Shown here: piece by piece, positions 12,509 to 26,000 of the stretch
Layout of the letters: every line of letters begins with the position of its first letter
How positions within the stretch are numbered: position 1 is the stretch's first letter
DNA from: Megalopta genalis
Lineage: Eukaryota > Arthropoda > Insecta > Hymenoptera > Halictidae
NCBI RefSeq assembly: GCF_051020955.1
Contig: NW_027476463.1
Location: 62,001-126,000 of the forward strand
Reading direction: 5' to 3'
Length of the DNA stretch: 64,000 nucleotides
The notes under the pieces: generated by a model
Told to the model about the DNA's origin: nothing
Databases searched by the model: none
What the model saw: only the letters and a program-made list of their open reading frames with translations
Position numbers and translations under genes: made by a program

Positions 12509-15500
12509 TGCGAAACAAATGGATTAGCTTCAAATACTTGTTATATACATGATTGAGCTTCAACTGCATGCGAAATAAACGAGTTAGGTTCAAATCCAAG
12601 CGAAACACTTGATTTTGCTTCAAATCAATGCGAAGTAGAAGGCTTAGCTTCCAATCCATGCGAATCAAATGATTTAGCTTCTAATACTTGTGATATACAT
12701 GATTTTGCTTTAACTGCATGCGAAACAAACGAGTTAGATTCAAATTCATGCGAAACAAATGAGTTAGCTTCAAATCCATGAGAAACACATGATTTAGCAT
12801 CAAATCATTGCGAAATAGAAGACTGATTTTCGAATCCATGCGAAACAAATGGTTTAGCTTCAAATACTTGTGATATACATGATTTAGGTTCAACTGCATG
12901 CGAAACAAACGTGTTAGCTTTAAGTCGATGCGAAACACATGATTTAGTTTCAAATCCAAGCGAAATACATGATTAAGCTTCAAATCAATGCGAAGTAGAA
13001 GGCTTAGCTTCAAATCCACGCGAATCAAATGGTTTAGCTTATAATACTTGTGACATACATGATTTTGCTTCAACTGCATGCGAAACAAACGAGTTAGCTT
13101 CAAATCCAAGCGATAAAAACGAGTTAGTTCAAATCCATGAGAAACACGTGAGTTAGCTTCAAATCAATGCGAAATAGAAGGCTGAATTTCGAAATCACGC
13201 AAAACAAATGTTTTAGCTTCAAATACTTGTGATATACATGATTTTGCTTCAACTGCATGCGAAACAAACGAGTTAGCTTCAAATCCATGCGAAACAAACG
13301 TGTTAGCTTTAAGTCCATGCGAAACATGATTTAGCTTCAAATCCAAGCGAAATACATGATTAAGCTTCAAATCAATGCGAAGTAGAACGCTTAGCTTCAA
13401 ATCCATGCGAATCAAATGGTTTAGCTTCTAATACTTGTGATATACATGATTTTGCTTCAACTGCATGCGAAACAAACGAGTTAGCTTCAAATCCATGCGA
13501 AACAATGAGTTAGCTTCAAATCCATGCGAAACTCATGATTTAGCTTCAAATCAATGCGAAATAGAAGGCTGATTTTCGAATCCATTCGAAACAAATGGTT
13601 TAGCTTCAAATACTTGTGATCCTACATGATTTAGCTTCAACTGCATGCGAAACAAACGAGTTAGCTTCAAATCCATGCGAAACTCATGATTTAGAGTCAA
13701 ATCAATGCGAAATAGAAGGCTGATTTTCGAAACCACGCAAAACAAATGGTATAGCTTCAAATAATTGTGATATACGTGATTTAGGTTCAACTGCATGCGA
13801 AACAAACGTGTTAGCTTTAAGTCCATGCGAAACACATGATTTAGATTCAAATCCAAGCGAAATGCATGATTAAGCTTCAAATCAATGCGAAGTAGAAGGC
13901 TTAGCTTCAAATCCATGCGAATCAAATGGTTCAGCTTCTAATACTTGTGATACACATGATTTTTCTTCAACTGCATGCGAAACAAACGAGTTAGCTTCAA
14001 ATCCATGCGAAACTCATGATTTAGATTCAAATCAATGCGAAATAGAAGGCTGATTTACGAATCCATGCGAAACAAATGGTTTAGCTTCAAATACTTGTGA
14101 TATACTAGATTTAGATTCAACAGCATGCGAAACAAACGAGTTAGCTATAAATCCATGCGATGGAAACGAGTTAGCTTCAAATCCATGAGAAACACATGAT
14201 TTAGCAACAAATCATTGCGAAATAGAAGACTGATTTTCGAATCCATGCGAAAAAAATGGTTTAGCTTCAAATACTTGTGATATATATGATTTAGGTTCAA
14301 CTGCATGCGAAACAAACGTGTTAGCTTTAAGTCCATGCGAAACACATGATTTAGTTTCAAATCCAAGCAAATACATGATTAAGCTTCAAATCAATGCGAA
14401 GTAGAACGCTTAGCTTCAAATCCATGCGAATCAAATGGTTCAGCTTCTAATACTTGTGATATACATGATTTTGCTTCAACTGCATGCGAAACAAACGAGT
14501 TAGCTTCAAATCCATGCGATACAAACGAGTTAGCTTCAAATCCATGCGAAACTCATGATTTAGCTTCAAATCAATGCGAAATAGAAAGCTGATTTTCGAA
14601 TCCATGCGAAATAAATTGTTTAGCTTCAAATACTTGTGATATACTAGATTTAGCTTCAACAGCATGCGAAACAAACGAGTTAGCTATAAATCCATGCGAT
14701 ACAAGCGAGTTAGCCTCAAATCCATGAGAAGCACATGATTTAGCATCAAATCATTGCGAAATAGAAGACTGATTTTCGAATCCATGCGAAACAAATGGTT
14801 TAGCTTCAAATACTTGTGATATACATGATTTAGCTTCAACTGCATGCGAAACAATCGTGTTATCTTTAAATCCATGGAAAACACATGATTTAGTTCCAAA
14901 TCAATGCGAAGTAGTAGGTTTAGCTCCAAATCCATGGGAATCAAATGGTTTAGCTTCAAATACTTGTGATATACATGATTTAGGTTCAACTGCATGCGAA
15001 ACAAACGTGGTAGATTTAAGTCCATGCGAAACACATGATTTAGCTTCAAATCCAAGCGAAATACATGATTAAGCTTCAAATCAATGCGAAGTAGAAGGCT
15101 TAGCTTCAAATCCATGCGAATCAAATGGTTCAGCTTCTAATACTTGTGATATACATGATTTTTCTTCAACTGCATGCGAAACAAACGAGTTAGCTTCAAA
15201 TCCATGCGAAATAAACGAGTTAGCTTCAAATCCATGCGAAACTCATGATTTAGATTCAAATCAATGCGAAATAGAAGGCTGATTTACGAATCCATGCGAA
15301 ACAAATGGTTTAGCTTCAAATACTTGTGATATACTAGATTTAGATTCAACAGCATGCGAAACAAACGAGTTAGCTATAAATCCATGCGATAGAAACGAGT
15401 TAGCTTCAAATCCATGAGAAACACACGATTTTGCTTCAAATTATTGCGAAATAGAAGGCTGATTTTCGAATCCATGCGAAACAAATGGATTAGCTTCAAA

Positions 15501-18500
15501 TACTTGTTATATACATGATTGAGCTTCAACTGCATGCGAAATAAACGAGTTAGGTTCAAATCCAAGCGAAACACTTGATTTTGCTTCAAATCAATGCGAA
15601 GTAGATGGCTTATCTTCAAATCCATGCGAATCAAATGGATTAGCTTCAAATACTTGTGATATACATGATTTAGCTTCACATGCAGGCGAAACAAACGAGT
15701 TAGCTTCAACTACATGCGAAAAACATGATTTAGCTTCAAATTCATTCGAAGCACATGGTTTAGCTTAATATTCATGCGAAACAAATGGTTCAGCTTCAAA
15801 TACTTGCGATATAAGTAATATAGCTTCAAATGCCGGAAAAACAAAGGAGTGAGCTTCATATCGAAGCGTAACGCATGATTTAGCTTCAAATCAACGCGAA
15901 GTAGAAGGCTTAGCTTTAAAACCAATGCGAAACAAATGGATTAGCTTCAAATACTTGTTATATACATGATTGAGCTTCAACTGCATGCGAAATAAACGAG
16001 TTAGGTTCAAATCCAAGCGAAACACTTGATTTTGCTTCAAATCAATGCGAAGTAGATGGCTTATCTTCAAATCCATGCGAATCAAATGGATTAGCTTCAA
16101 ATACTTGTGATATACATGATTTAGCTTCACATGCAGGCGAAACAAACGAGTTAGCTTCAACTACATGCGAAAAACATGATTTAGCTTCAAATTCATTCGA
16201 AGCACATGGTTTAGCTTAATATTCATGCGAAACAAATGGTTCAGCTTCAAATACTTGCGATATAAGTAATATAGCTTCAAATGCTGGAAAAACAAAGGAG
16301 TGAGCTTCATATCGAAGCGTAACGCATGATTTAGCTTCAAATCAACGCGAAGTAGAAGGCTTAGCTTTAAAACCAATGCGAAACAAATGGATTAGCTTCA
16401 AATACTTGTTATATACATGATTGAGCTTCAACTGCATGCGAAATAAACGAGTTAGGTTCAAATCCAAGCGAAACACTTGATTTTGCTTCAAATCAATGCG
16501 AAGTAGAAGGCTTAGCTTCCAATCCATGCGAATCAAATGATTTAGCTTCTAATACTTGTGATATACATGATTTTGCTTTAACTGCATGCGAAACAAACGA
16601 GTTAGATTCAAATTCATGCGAAACAAATGAGTTAGCTTCAAATCCATGAGAAACACATGATTTAGCATCAAATCATTGCGAAATAGAAGACTGATTTTCG
16701 AATCCATGCGAAACAAATGGTTTAGCTTCAAATACTTGTGATATACATGATTTAGGTTCAACTGCATGCGAAACAAACGTGTTAGCTTTAAGTCGATGCG
16801 AAACACATGATTTAGTTTCAAATCCAAGCGAAATACATGATTAAGCTTCAAATCAATGCGAAGTAGAAGGCTTAGCTTCAAATCCACGCGAATCAAATGG
16901 TTTAGCTTATAATACTTGTGACATACATGATTTTGCTTCAACTGCATGCGAAACAAACGAGTTAGCTTCAAATCCAAGCGATAAAAACGAGTTAGTTCAA
17001 ATCCATGAGAAACACGTGAGTTAGCTTCAAATCAATGCGAAATAGAAGGCTGAATTTCGAAATCACGCAAAACAAATGTTTTAGCTTCAAATACTTGTGA
17101 TATACATGATTTTGCTTCAACTGCATGCGAAACAAACGAGTTAGCTTCAAATCCATGCGAAACAAACGTGTTAGCTTTAAGTCCATGCGAAACATGATTT
17201 AGCTTCAAATCCAAGCGAAATACATGATTAAGCTTCAAATCAATGCGAAGTAGAACGCTTAGCTTCAAATCCATGCGAATCAAATGGTTTAGCTTCTAAT
17301 ACTTGTGATATACATGATTTTGCTTCAACTGCATGCGAAACAAACGAGTTAGCTTCAAATCCATGCGAAACAATGAGTTAGCTTCAAATCCATGCGAAAC
17401 TCATGATTTAGCTTCAAATCAATGCGAAATAGAAGGCTGATTTTCGAATCCATTCGAAACAAATGGTTTAGCTTCAAATACTTGTGATCCTACATGATTT
17501 AGCTTCAACTGCATGCGAAACAAACGAGTTAGCTTCAAATCCATGCGAAACTCATGATTTAGAGTCAAATCAATGCGAAATAGAAGGCTGATTTTCGAAA
17601 CCACGCAAAACAAATGGTATAGCTTCAAATAATTGTGATATACGTGATTTAGGTTCAACTGCATGCGAAACAAACGTGTTAGCTTTAAGTCCATGCGAAA
17701 CACATGATTTAGATTCAAATCCAAGCGAAATGCATGATTAAGCTTCAAATCAATGCGAAGTAGAAGGCTTAGCTTCAAATCCATGCGAATCAAATGGTTC
17801 AGCTTCTAATACTTGTGATACACATGATTTTTCTTCAACTGCATGCGAAACAAACGAGTTAGCTTCAAATCCATGCGAAACTCATGATTTAGATTCAAAT
17901 CAATGCGAAATAGAAGGCTGATTTACGAATCCATGCGAAACAAATGGTTTAGCTTCAAATACTTGTGATATACTAGATTTAGATTCAACAGCATGCGAAA
18001 CAAACGAGTTAGCTATAAATCCATGCGATGGAAACGAGTTAGCTTCAAATCCATGAGAAACACATGATTTAGCAACAAATCATTGCGAAATAGAAGACTG
18101 ATTTTCGAATCCATGCGAAAAAAATGGTTTAGCTTCAAATACTTGTGATATATATGATTTAGGTTCAACTGCATGCGAAACAAACGTGTTAGCTTTAAGT
18201 CCATGCGAAACACATGATTTAGTTTCAAATCCAAGCAAATACATGATTAAGCTTCAAATCAATGCGAAGTAGAACGCTTAGCTTCAAATCCATGCGAATC
18301 AAATGGTTCAGCTTCTAATACTTGTGATATACATGATTTTGCTTCAACTGCATGCGAAACAAACGAGTTAGCTTCAAATCCATGCGATACAAACGAGTTA
18401 GCTTCAAATCCATGCGAAACTCATGATTTAGCTTCAAATCAATGCGAAATAGAAAGCTGATTTTCGAATCCATGCGAAATAAATTGTTTAGCTTCAAATA

Positions 18501-19242
18501 CTTGTGATATACTAGATTTAGCTTCAACAGCATGCGAAACAAACGAGTTAGCTATAAATCCATGCGATACAAGCGAGTTAGCCTCAAATCCATGAGAAGC
18601 ACATGATTTAGCATCAAATCATTGCGAAATAGAAGACTGATTTTCGAATCCATGCGAAACAAATGGTTTAGCTTCAAATACTTGTGATATACATGATTTA
18701 GCTTCAACTGCATGCGAAACAATCGTGTTATCTTTAAATCCATGGAAAACACATGATTTAGTTCCAAATCAATGCGAAGTAGTAGGTTTAGCTCCAAATC
18801 CATGGGAATCAAATGGTTTAGCTTCAAATACTTGTGATATACATGATTTAGGTTCAACTGCATGCGAAACAAACGTGGTAGATTTAAGTCCATGCGAAAC
18901 ACATGATTTAGCTTCAAATCCAAGCGAAATACATGATTAAGCTTCAAATCAATGCGAAGTAGAAGGCTTAGCTTCAAATCCATGCGAATCAAATGGTTCA
19001 GCTTCTAATACTTGTGATATACATGATTTTTCTTCAACTGCATGCGAAACAAACGAGTTAGCTTCAAATCCATGCGAAATAAACGAGTTAGCTTCAAATC
19101 CATGCGAAACTCATGATTTAGATTCAAATCAATGCGAAATAGAAGGCTGATTTACGAATCCATGCGAAACAAATGGTTTAGCTTCAAATACTTGTGATAT
19201 ACTAGATTTAGATTCAACAGCATGCGAAACAAACGAGTTAGC
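11507..19242 (+). repeat. Two near-identical tandem copies of a 3868-bp segment
   Basis: Copy 1 runs about 11507-15374 and copy 2 about 15375-19242. Every landmark compared is displaced by exactly 3868 bp, for example 12293/16161, 13124/16992, 14145/18013 and 14684/18552. Translations of the corresponding open stretches are identical. The crossover falls within a shared ~43-bp stretch containing GATAGAAACGAGTTAGC, after which copy 1 and copy 2 continue differently (ACACACGATTTTGC against ACACATGATTTAGC). The unit is 129 monomers minus two bases. This is either a very recent unequal crossover or an assembly duplication. Confidence 0.9.
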
Positions 19243-19543
19243 TATAAATCCATGCGATAGAAACGAGTTAGCTTCAAATCCATGAGAAACACATGATTTA
19301 GCAACAAATCATTGCGAAATAGAAGACTGATTTTCGAATCCATGCGAAAAAAATGGTTTAGCTTCAAATACTTGTGATATACATGATTTAGATTCAACTG
19401 CATGCGAAACAAACGTGTTAGCTTTAAGTCCATGCGAAACACATGATTTAGCTTCAAATCCAAGCAAATACATGATTAAGCTTCAAATCAATGCGAAGTA
19501 GAACGCTTAGCTTCAAATGCATGCGAATCAATTGGTTTAGCTT

Positions 19544-22256
19544 CTAATACTTGTGATATACATGATTTTGCTTCAACTGCATGCGAAACAAACGAGTTAG
19601 CTTCAAATCCATGCGAAACAAACGAGTTAGCTTCAAATCCATGCGAAACTCATGATTTAGCTTCAAATCAATGCGAAGTAAAAGGCTTAGCTTCAAGTCC
19701 ATGCGACACAAATGATTTAGCTTCAAATAATTGTTATATACATGTTTTAGCTTCAACTGCATGCGAAACAAACGACTTAGTTTCAAATCAATGCGAACCA
19801 AATGGTTTAGCTTCAAATACTTATGATATACATGATTTAGCTTCAACTGCATGCGAAACAAACGAGTTAGCTTCAAATCCAAGCGAAACACATGATTTAG
19901 CTTCAATTTCTCGCAAATCACATGGTTTAGCTTCAAATTCTTGCGATACAAATGGTTTAGCTTCAAATACTTGTGACATACATGATTTAGCTTCAAATTC
20001 ATGCGAAACAAACGAGTTAGCTTCAAATCCAAGCGAAACACATGATTTAGATTCAAATCAATGCCAAGTAGAAGGTTTAGCATCAAGTCCATGCGAAACA
20101 CATGATTTAGCTTCAAATCAATGCGAACTAGAAGTCTTAGCTTCAAATACATGAGAAACAAATGATTTATCTTCAGATAATTACGATATATGTGATATAG
20201 CTTCAAATTCACGCGAAACAATCGAGTTAGATTCAAATCCATGCGAAATACATGATTTAGTTTCAAATCAATGCGAAGTGGTAGGCTTAGCTTCACATAC
20301 ATGAGAAACAAATGTTTACGCTCCAAATACTTGTGGTATACATAATTTAGGTTCAGCTGCGTGGGAAACAAACGAGTTAGTTTCAAATCCATGCGAAGCA
20401 CATGATTTACCTCCAAATCAATGCGAAGTAGAAGGCTTAGCTTCACATCAATGCGAAACAAATGGTTTAGTTTCAAATACTTGTGATACACATGATTTAG
20501 CTTCAAGTGCATGCGAAACAAACGAGTTAGCTTCAAATCCATACAAAACACATGATTTAGCTTCAAATCAATGCGAAGTAGAAGGGTTAGCATCAAATCC
20601 AAGTTAATCACATGATTTAGATTCAAATCAATGCGAAGTAGGAGGCTTATCTTCAAATCCATGCGAATCATATGAATTAGCTTCTAATACTTGTAATATA
20701 CATTATTTAGCTTCAACTGCATGCGAAACAAACGAGTTAGCTACAAATTCAAGCGCGACACATGGTTTAGCTTCAAATTCATGCAAAGTAGAAGACTTAT
20801 CTACAAATCAATGCCAATCAAATGGTTTAGCTTCAAATACTTGCGATATACGTGATTTAGCATCAACTGCATGCGAAACAAAAGAGTTACCTTCAAATCA
20901 ATGTCGATCACATGATTTAGCTTCAAATCAATGCGAAGTAGAAGGCTTAGCTTCAAATCCATGCGACACAAATGATTTAGCTTCAAATACTTGTGATATA
21001 CATGAGTTAGCTTCAACTCCATGCTAAACAAACGAGTTATCCTCAAATCCATGCAAAAAACATGATTCAGCTTCAAATCAGTGCGAAACAGAAGTGTTAG
21101 CTTTAAATCCATGCGAATCAAATGGTTTAGCTTCAAATACTTATGGTACACATGATTTAGCGTCAACTGCATGCGATACAAACGAGCTAGCTTCAAATCC
21201 AAGCAAAACGCATGATTTAGCTTCAAATCAATGCGAAGTAGAAGGCTTAGCTTCAAATCCACGCGAAACAGATGATTTAGCTTCAAATTCTTGGCTAATA
21301 CATGATTTAGCTTCAACTGCATGCGATACAAACGAGTTAGCTTCAAATCCATGCGAAACACATGACTTAGCTTCAAATCAATGCGAAGTGAAAGGCTTAG
21401 CTCCAAATCCATGCGAAACAAATGGTTCAGCTACAAATACTTGTGATATACATGATTTAGCATCAACTTCATGCCAAACAAACGAGTTAGCTTCAAATCC
21501 ATACGAAACAAATGATTTAGCTTCAAATACTTGCGAAAATGAGTGATATAGCTTCAAATGCAGGCGAAACACACGAGTTAGCTTTAAATCCATGCGAAAC
21601 ACATGATTTAGCTTCAAATCAATGCGAAGTAGAAGGCTTAGAATCAAATCCATGCGACCGAAATTATTTAGATTCATAGACTTGCGATATATGTGATATA
21701 GCTTCAAATGCAGGCTAAACAAACGAGTGAACTTCAAATCCAAGCGTAACACAGGATTTAGCTTCAAATCAATGCGAAGCCGAAGGCTTAGCATCAAATC
21801 CATGCGAAACGAATGATTGACCTTCAAATACTTGCGAATATAAGTGATACAGGTTCAAATGCATGCGAAACAAACGAGTTAGCTTCAAATCAATGCGAAG
21901 CAGAATGCTTATCTTCAAATTCTTGCGAAACAAATGGTTTAGCTTCAAATACTTGTGATATACATGAGTTAGCTTCAACTGCATGCTAAACAAACGAGTT
22001 ATCTTCAAATCAATGCGAAACACATGATTCAACTCTAAATCAATGCGAAGTAGAAGGATTAGCATCAAATCCATGCGACACAGATTATTTAGATTCATAT
22101 ACTTGCGATATAAGTGATATAGCTTCAAATGCAGGCGAAACAAACGAGTGAACTTCAAATCCAAGCGAAACACATGATTCAGCTTCAAATCAATGCGCAG
22201 TAGATGGCTTAGCTTCAAATCCATGCGAAACAAATGGTTTAGCTTCAAATACTTGC
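19544..22256 (+). repeat. Left-arm block with mostly regular 150-bp HOR, up to the retrotransposon
   Basis: Monomers here lack the AAGGCTGATTTTCG variant and keep the five-monomer order better, giving an uninterrupted minus-strand open frame of 375 codons (19544-20671). Towards the end, variants such as GATATAGCTTCAAATGCAGG and AATATAAGTGATACAGG appear; these also characterise the sequence on the far side of the insertion. The last bases before the LTR are AAATACTTGC, part of a monomer that resumes after the element. Confidence 0.85.
22252..22256 (+). repeat. Target-site duplication CTTGC, left
   Basis: The five bases CTTGC abut the left LTR and are repeated directly after the right LTR at 29205-29209. 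Removing the element and one copy restores a normal satellite monomer reading ATACTTGCGATATAAG, which fixes the insertion point. Confidence 0.93.
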
Positions 22257-22888
22257 TGTTGATGACTCATCAGATGGATGACGGAGATCCTCTGAATATT
22301 GCACTTGGTGCCGACTAACTCGAAGGACCACCCACTGTAGGCGGACTAAATGAAATGCTAGTACTCTATTTGTAACACGCAACCTAACCGTTATGCGTAT
22401 CTCTCTATGTCTTCTGTTCTGTTCTGTCTGAAAGTCTAAGGTGTTCTCTTCTGAAGCTCTAAAAATGTTCTGTACTTTTCTGATGTTCTGTGCTTTCTGT
22501 CTGTCTGTTCCGTCTTTTCTGTCCCCTAGAGGACCGGAGTCATGCCTAATATCACCTCGGTCCTCCCTACTTCTCTTTACCTAGGGCGGGCGGCAAGGAA
22601 TTACGGTCCAATCACTGCAATCCCAAATCTAGTGAGACTGCCCCAAAACGGTGGGCCGGGAGTTAGGAGGGAGAGTGGCAAAATAACTCCTGCTAGACAT
22701 CCCGCGCTGATGGGCCTACGTACCCGAACAATGCCAGACCCAACCGTAATTGACTGGACCGTAATCAAGGACCAGGAGACGTTATGGCGGTGCCGCATGT
22801 GCCCGGGAACGGCCCGGGCCAGACCCATACCGTCCGGGTACCCAAGCACATGGCCCCTGCAATAAATCCTGGCCACTTGGCCGGAACA
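22257..22888 (-). repeat. 3' LTR of the BEL/Pao element (left copy)
   Basis: 632 bp, from TGTTGATGACTCATC to CCGGAACA on the plus strand. It matches the right LTR at the same length, with about 20 mismatches counted by eye (roughly 3%) and no net indel. It follows the polypurine tract in element sense. Part of it is rich in TTCTGT. Confidence 0.95.
22411..22523 (-). repeat. TTCTGT-rich simple segment within the LTR
   Basis: The plus strand holds many imperfect repeats of TTCTGT / CTGTCTG (ACAGAA in element sense). The same stretch occurs in the other LTR at 28727-28839. Its role is unknown; it may be a length-variable regulatory or untranslated part of the LTR. Confidence 0.6.
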
Positions 22889-22902
22889 TACCGCCCACCT
22901 TG
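22889..22902 (-). other. Probable polypurine tract
   Basis: In element sense the bases directly before the 3' LTR read CAAGGTGGGCGGTA, purine-rich apart from a few positions, where the plus-strand primer of LTR elements normally lies. The position is exact; the match to a tract is only moderate. Confidence 0.55.
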
Positions 22903-23041
22903 AACATGCATCGCATGTTCAACTATGTCTATATTTGATAACCCATATAAGTGTAAGCTTATGATATGATTACAATCTACGTATTCTGTGTGAATATTAC
23001 AATATTTACAATGATCGAAATTTACACTATACATAGTTGCG

Positions 23042-26000
23042 CTACACCTCGTGTGACATTTCTAAGTGATCTAAAGGTATTATACACAATTTTGTCACGG
23101 GTCGTTTAATTGTTCCGGTTCACGTTCTGACTGTTGCGACACGAATCACTCCATCTGTACCAGGGTGTACCTGAACGATTCTTCCCATGCTCCACTGTAA
23201 CGGGGGTAGATTGTCCTCCTTGATGATTACCAAGGAATACACGGCTAATTTCGACGTGGTGGAATGCTGCCATTTGTGTCGTTGCTGTAACTGTTGTATA
23301 CATTCCCGCTGCCACATTTGCCAGAAATGCTGGACCATTTGCTGGATTAGCTGGTATCTGTTGAGTCGAGTGACCTTGATATCTCGTAGGTCATCAGATG
23401 GCAGTGTTGTAAGGGCAGTACCAATTAAAAAATGCCCAGGAGTCAAAGGGTTTAGGTCTGTGGGATCTGAGGATAATGGTGAAAGTGGACGTGAATTTAA
23501 ACTGGATTCTATTTGCGTCAGTAACGTATATAGCTCTTCGAACGTGAGCCTCTGATCTCCTATAACGCGTGTGAGGTGGTATTTAGCAGATTTGACCGCT
23601 CCCTCCCACAATCCACCAAAGTGTGGAGAGTGCGCAGGAATTAATCGCCATTCGATGGATTCCTGTCTTAGTGCGTTTGCAATTTTTTCGTTGTGTTGTT
23701 TGTCCTTAATTAAGATATTTAGCTCAACTAGCTCGTTCCGCGCCCCAATGAAGTTTGTACCGTTATCGGATATGATACAATGACATCGCCCCCGTCGGGC
23801 AATTAAACGCCGGAAACAGTTTATGAAAGCGTCGGTACTCAAGTCGGTAACTAATTCTAAATGTACGGCCTTCGTAACGAAACATACAAAAATGCATAGG
23901 TATGCCTTGACTGTTACCTTGCTTCTCGTTCTTTCCTTTGTAAAAAATGGGCCTGCGTAATCGACTCCACAGGTAAAAAAACGTCGCGCTGGGGTGACTC
24001 TCGACGCAGGTAATTGACCCATCTGATAGGTTTGACTCAATGGGTTTGTTTTAAAGCACCGTACACATTTCCGTATGTTTCGTTTTACATTATGTTTTGC
24101 TGAGACTAAACAATACCTTGTTTGTAATGACGTTAAAACAGCCTGACATCCCGCATGCATTAACCTGTGATGTTCGCATTTGATTATTAAATCCGTTAGC
24201 GTATGCTTTGGTGGCAATATGATCGGATGTTTTTGATCGTAGTCTATGGGTGCGTTGGATAGTCTTCCGCCCACCCTGAGTAGTCCGCCATTGGCCAGAA
24301 ATACATTTAGGGACCGTAGCGCACTGGAATTTGGAAGTGCTTGTTGCGTTTGTACTAATCTGATCTCTGTCGAAAATGCCTCCCTTTGCGCAAGTAATTC
24401 CAAACGTGTTCTCGCTGCATTGATTTCTATTGTTGTCAATGAACCCGTTATTAGCGAACCTGATGCGTCACCTTCTAATTTTTTAACTCGATTTCTCATA
24501 AATTTGGCAAATCTGAGACAGTATGCTATGCTTCTGAGTAATCGCGTATACGTTGAAAATATCCTGACAATGCTACTCTCTGCAGTCGATATAGTCAACA
24601 TAACCGGTTTCCTTTCCTTCTCTTCCGGAACGTCGATAGGGTTATCTAACGCGCTAGGCCATAGACTTGAGCTCTGACGTAACCAGGTGGGACCATCCCA
24701 CCAAATGGTTGTGTTCTGTAATGTACCTGGTTTTGTGCCTCGCGAAATTAAATCTGCCGGGTTGTCTTCAGAGGCTACATGTCTCCAACTATCACTTGAC
24801 GTTAAACCTTGAATTTGCGATACTCTATTGGCTACGAAGGTTTTCCATTTGTTTGGGGAGCTTCGAAGCCAGGCGAGGGTGATCGTCGAATCTGTCCACA
24901 GGTATTCCTTAAACCTTACTGTGTCTAATGCTATTCTAACTTTGCTTACTACATTTGCTAGTAATAATGCACCGCATAATTCTAATCTCGGTAATGAAAT
25001 GGTTTTGAGCGGTGCGACTCTGGACTTTGCACACAATAAGCGCGTTACCCAACTACCTGACAGATCCCTAGAGCGCAGGTAAACACAAGCCCCGTACGCC
25101 TTCTCGGACGCGTCTGAAAACCCGTGCAGTTCTATATCATCTAAACACTCTGAAATTGCACATCGCGAGATGTTCATTGCTCCTACCTTGCTAATATCTT
25201 GGCGGTATTGGAGCCATTGACTATGCAGGTTCTGCGGTATTGATTGATCCCAACCTATCTGAGTCTGCCATAGTTGTTGTAGGATCAATTTTGCGACTAT
25301 TACAATGGGGGATATTAGACCTAACGGGTCAAAAATTTGAGCTATTTCAGAAAGAATAGTACGTTTTGTGACACGCTGGTTCTGTGGGGATTCTACTCTA
25401 AACATTAAGTGGTCGGTCGTCGGTGACCACAAGAGGCCTAACGTTTTTGGGTCTTTATCTACGGCGATTTCGCGATTTCTCTCTGTACTGTCTGTTGCTG
25501 TAACTGTCGGGCAATTGCTTGCCCATTTACGAAGGTCCATACCTGCTTGTGATAGAATTTGCGTCAGCTCCCTTTTCAGCGTTTCTATTTCCTGTTCTGT
25601 TTGAGCCCCAGTTAATAAATCGTCTACGTAAAAATCATTGATTATAACCTTACTGCTCGTCGGAAATGTGTGAGCACAGGTCAGTCCAATTTCGTGCAGA
25701 GTACGAGTCGCTAGGAAAGGAGCGGATGCTGTATCATAAGTTACTGTGTTTAACTCGTACTCTTGGATTGGGAGATGGGGCTGTGCTCGCCACAAAAGTC
25801 TTTGATACTTCCTATCTGCTGGATGAACTAAAATTTGTCGATACATTTTAGCAATATCGGCCGACAGGACGTACCGATTATATCGAAAACGAATTAAAAT
25901 GGAAATTAAATCGCTTTGAACTGTAGGGCCCACTAATTGGATGTCGTTCAATGCAAGGTCTGATGAGGATTTTGCTGATCCATCGAACACAACACTAAGC

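Larger units (their letters stand above)
5880..19543 (+). repeat. Left-arm subfamily marked by AAGGCTGATTTTCGAATCC
   Basis: Here one monomer of the HOR reads AAGGCTGATTTTCGAATCC instead of AAGGCTTAGCTTCAAATCC, and others read GTGTTAGCTTTAAATCC or TACTAGATTTAGC. The variant puts a TGA into the otherwise open plus frame in each superunit but keeps the opposite-strand frame open. The same types return at ~61.8-64 kb. Large direct duplications within this block are listed separately. Confidence 0.85.
608..22256 (+). repeat. Satellite array, left arm: 30-bp monomer in five-monomer 150-bp HOR
   Basis: Tandem 30-bp monomers share the core TTAGCTTCAAAT followed by an ATGCGAA-like segment, all in one orientation. 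Five monomer types recur in order and are told apart by the bases after the core and at the monomer end: ACTGCATGCGAAAC, ATCCATGCGAAACACAT, ATCAATGCGAAGTAGAA, ATCCATGCGAAACAAAT and ATACTTGTGATATACAT. Together they form a 150-bp unit. The consensus is about 37% GC with one CpG per typical monomer. The arm is uninterrupted from the left border to the retrotransposon and continues on its far side. Local subfamilies and duplications are listed separately. Confidence 0.97.

Noticed and set aside
22542..22865. 107-codon plus-strand frame present in both LTRs (also 28858-29181)
   Set aside because: It is antisense to the element, has no recognised domain, and is open in both copies simply because the LTRs are about 97% alike.
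23187..25851. Plus-strand open frames opposite pol
   Set aside because: They are shadows of the pol coding strand, short and without recognisable motifs.
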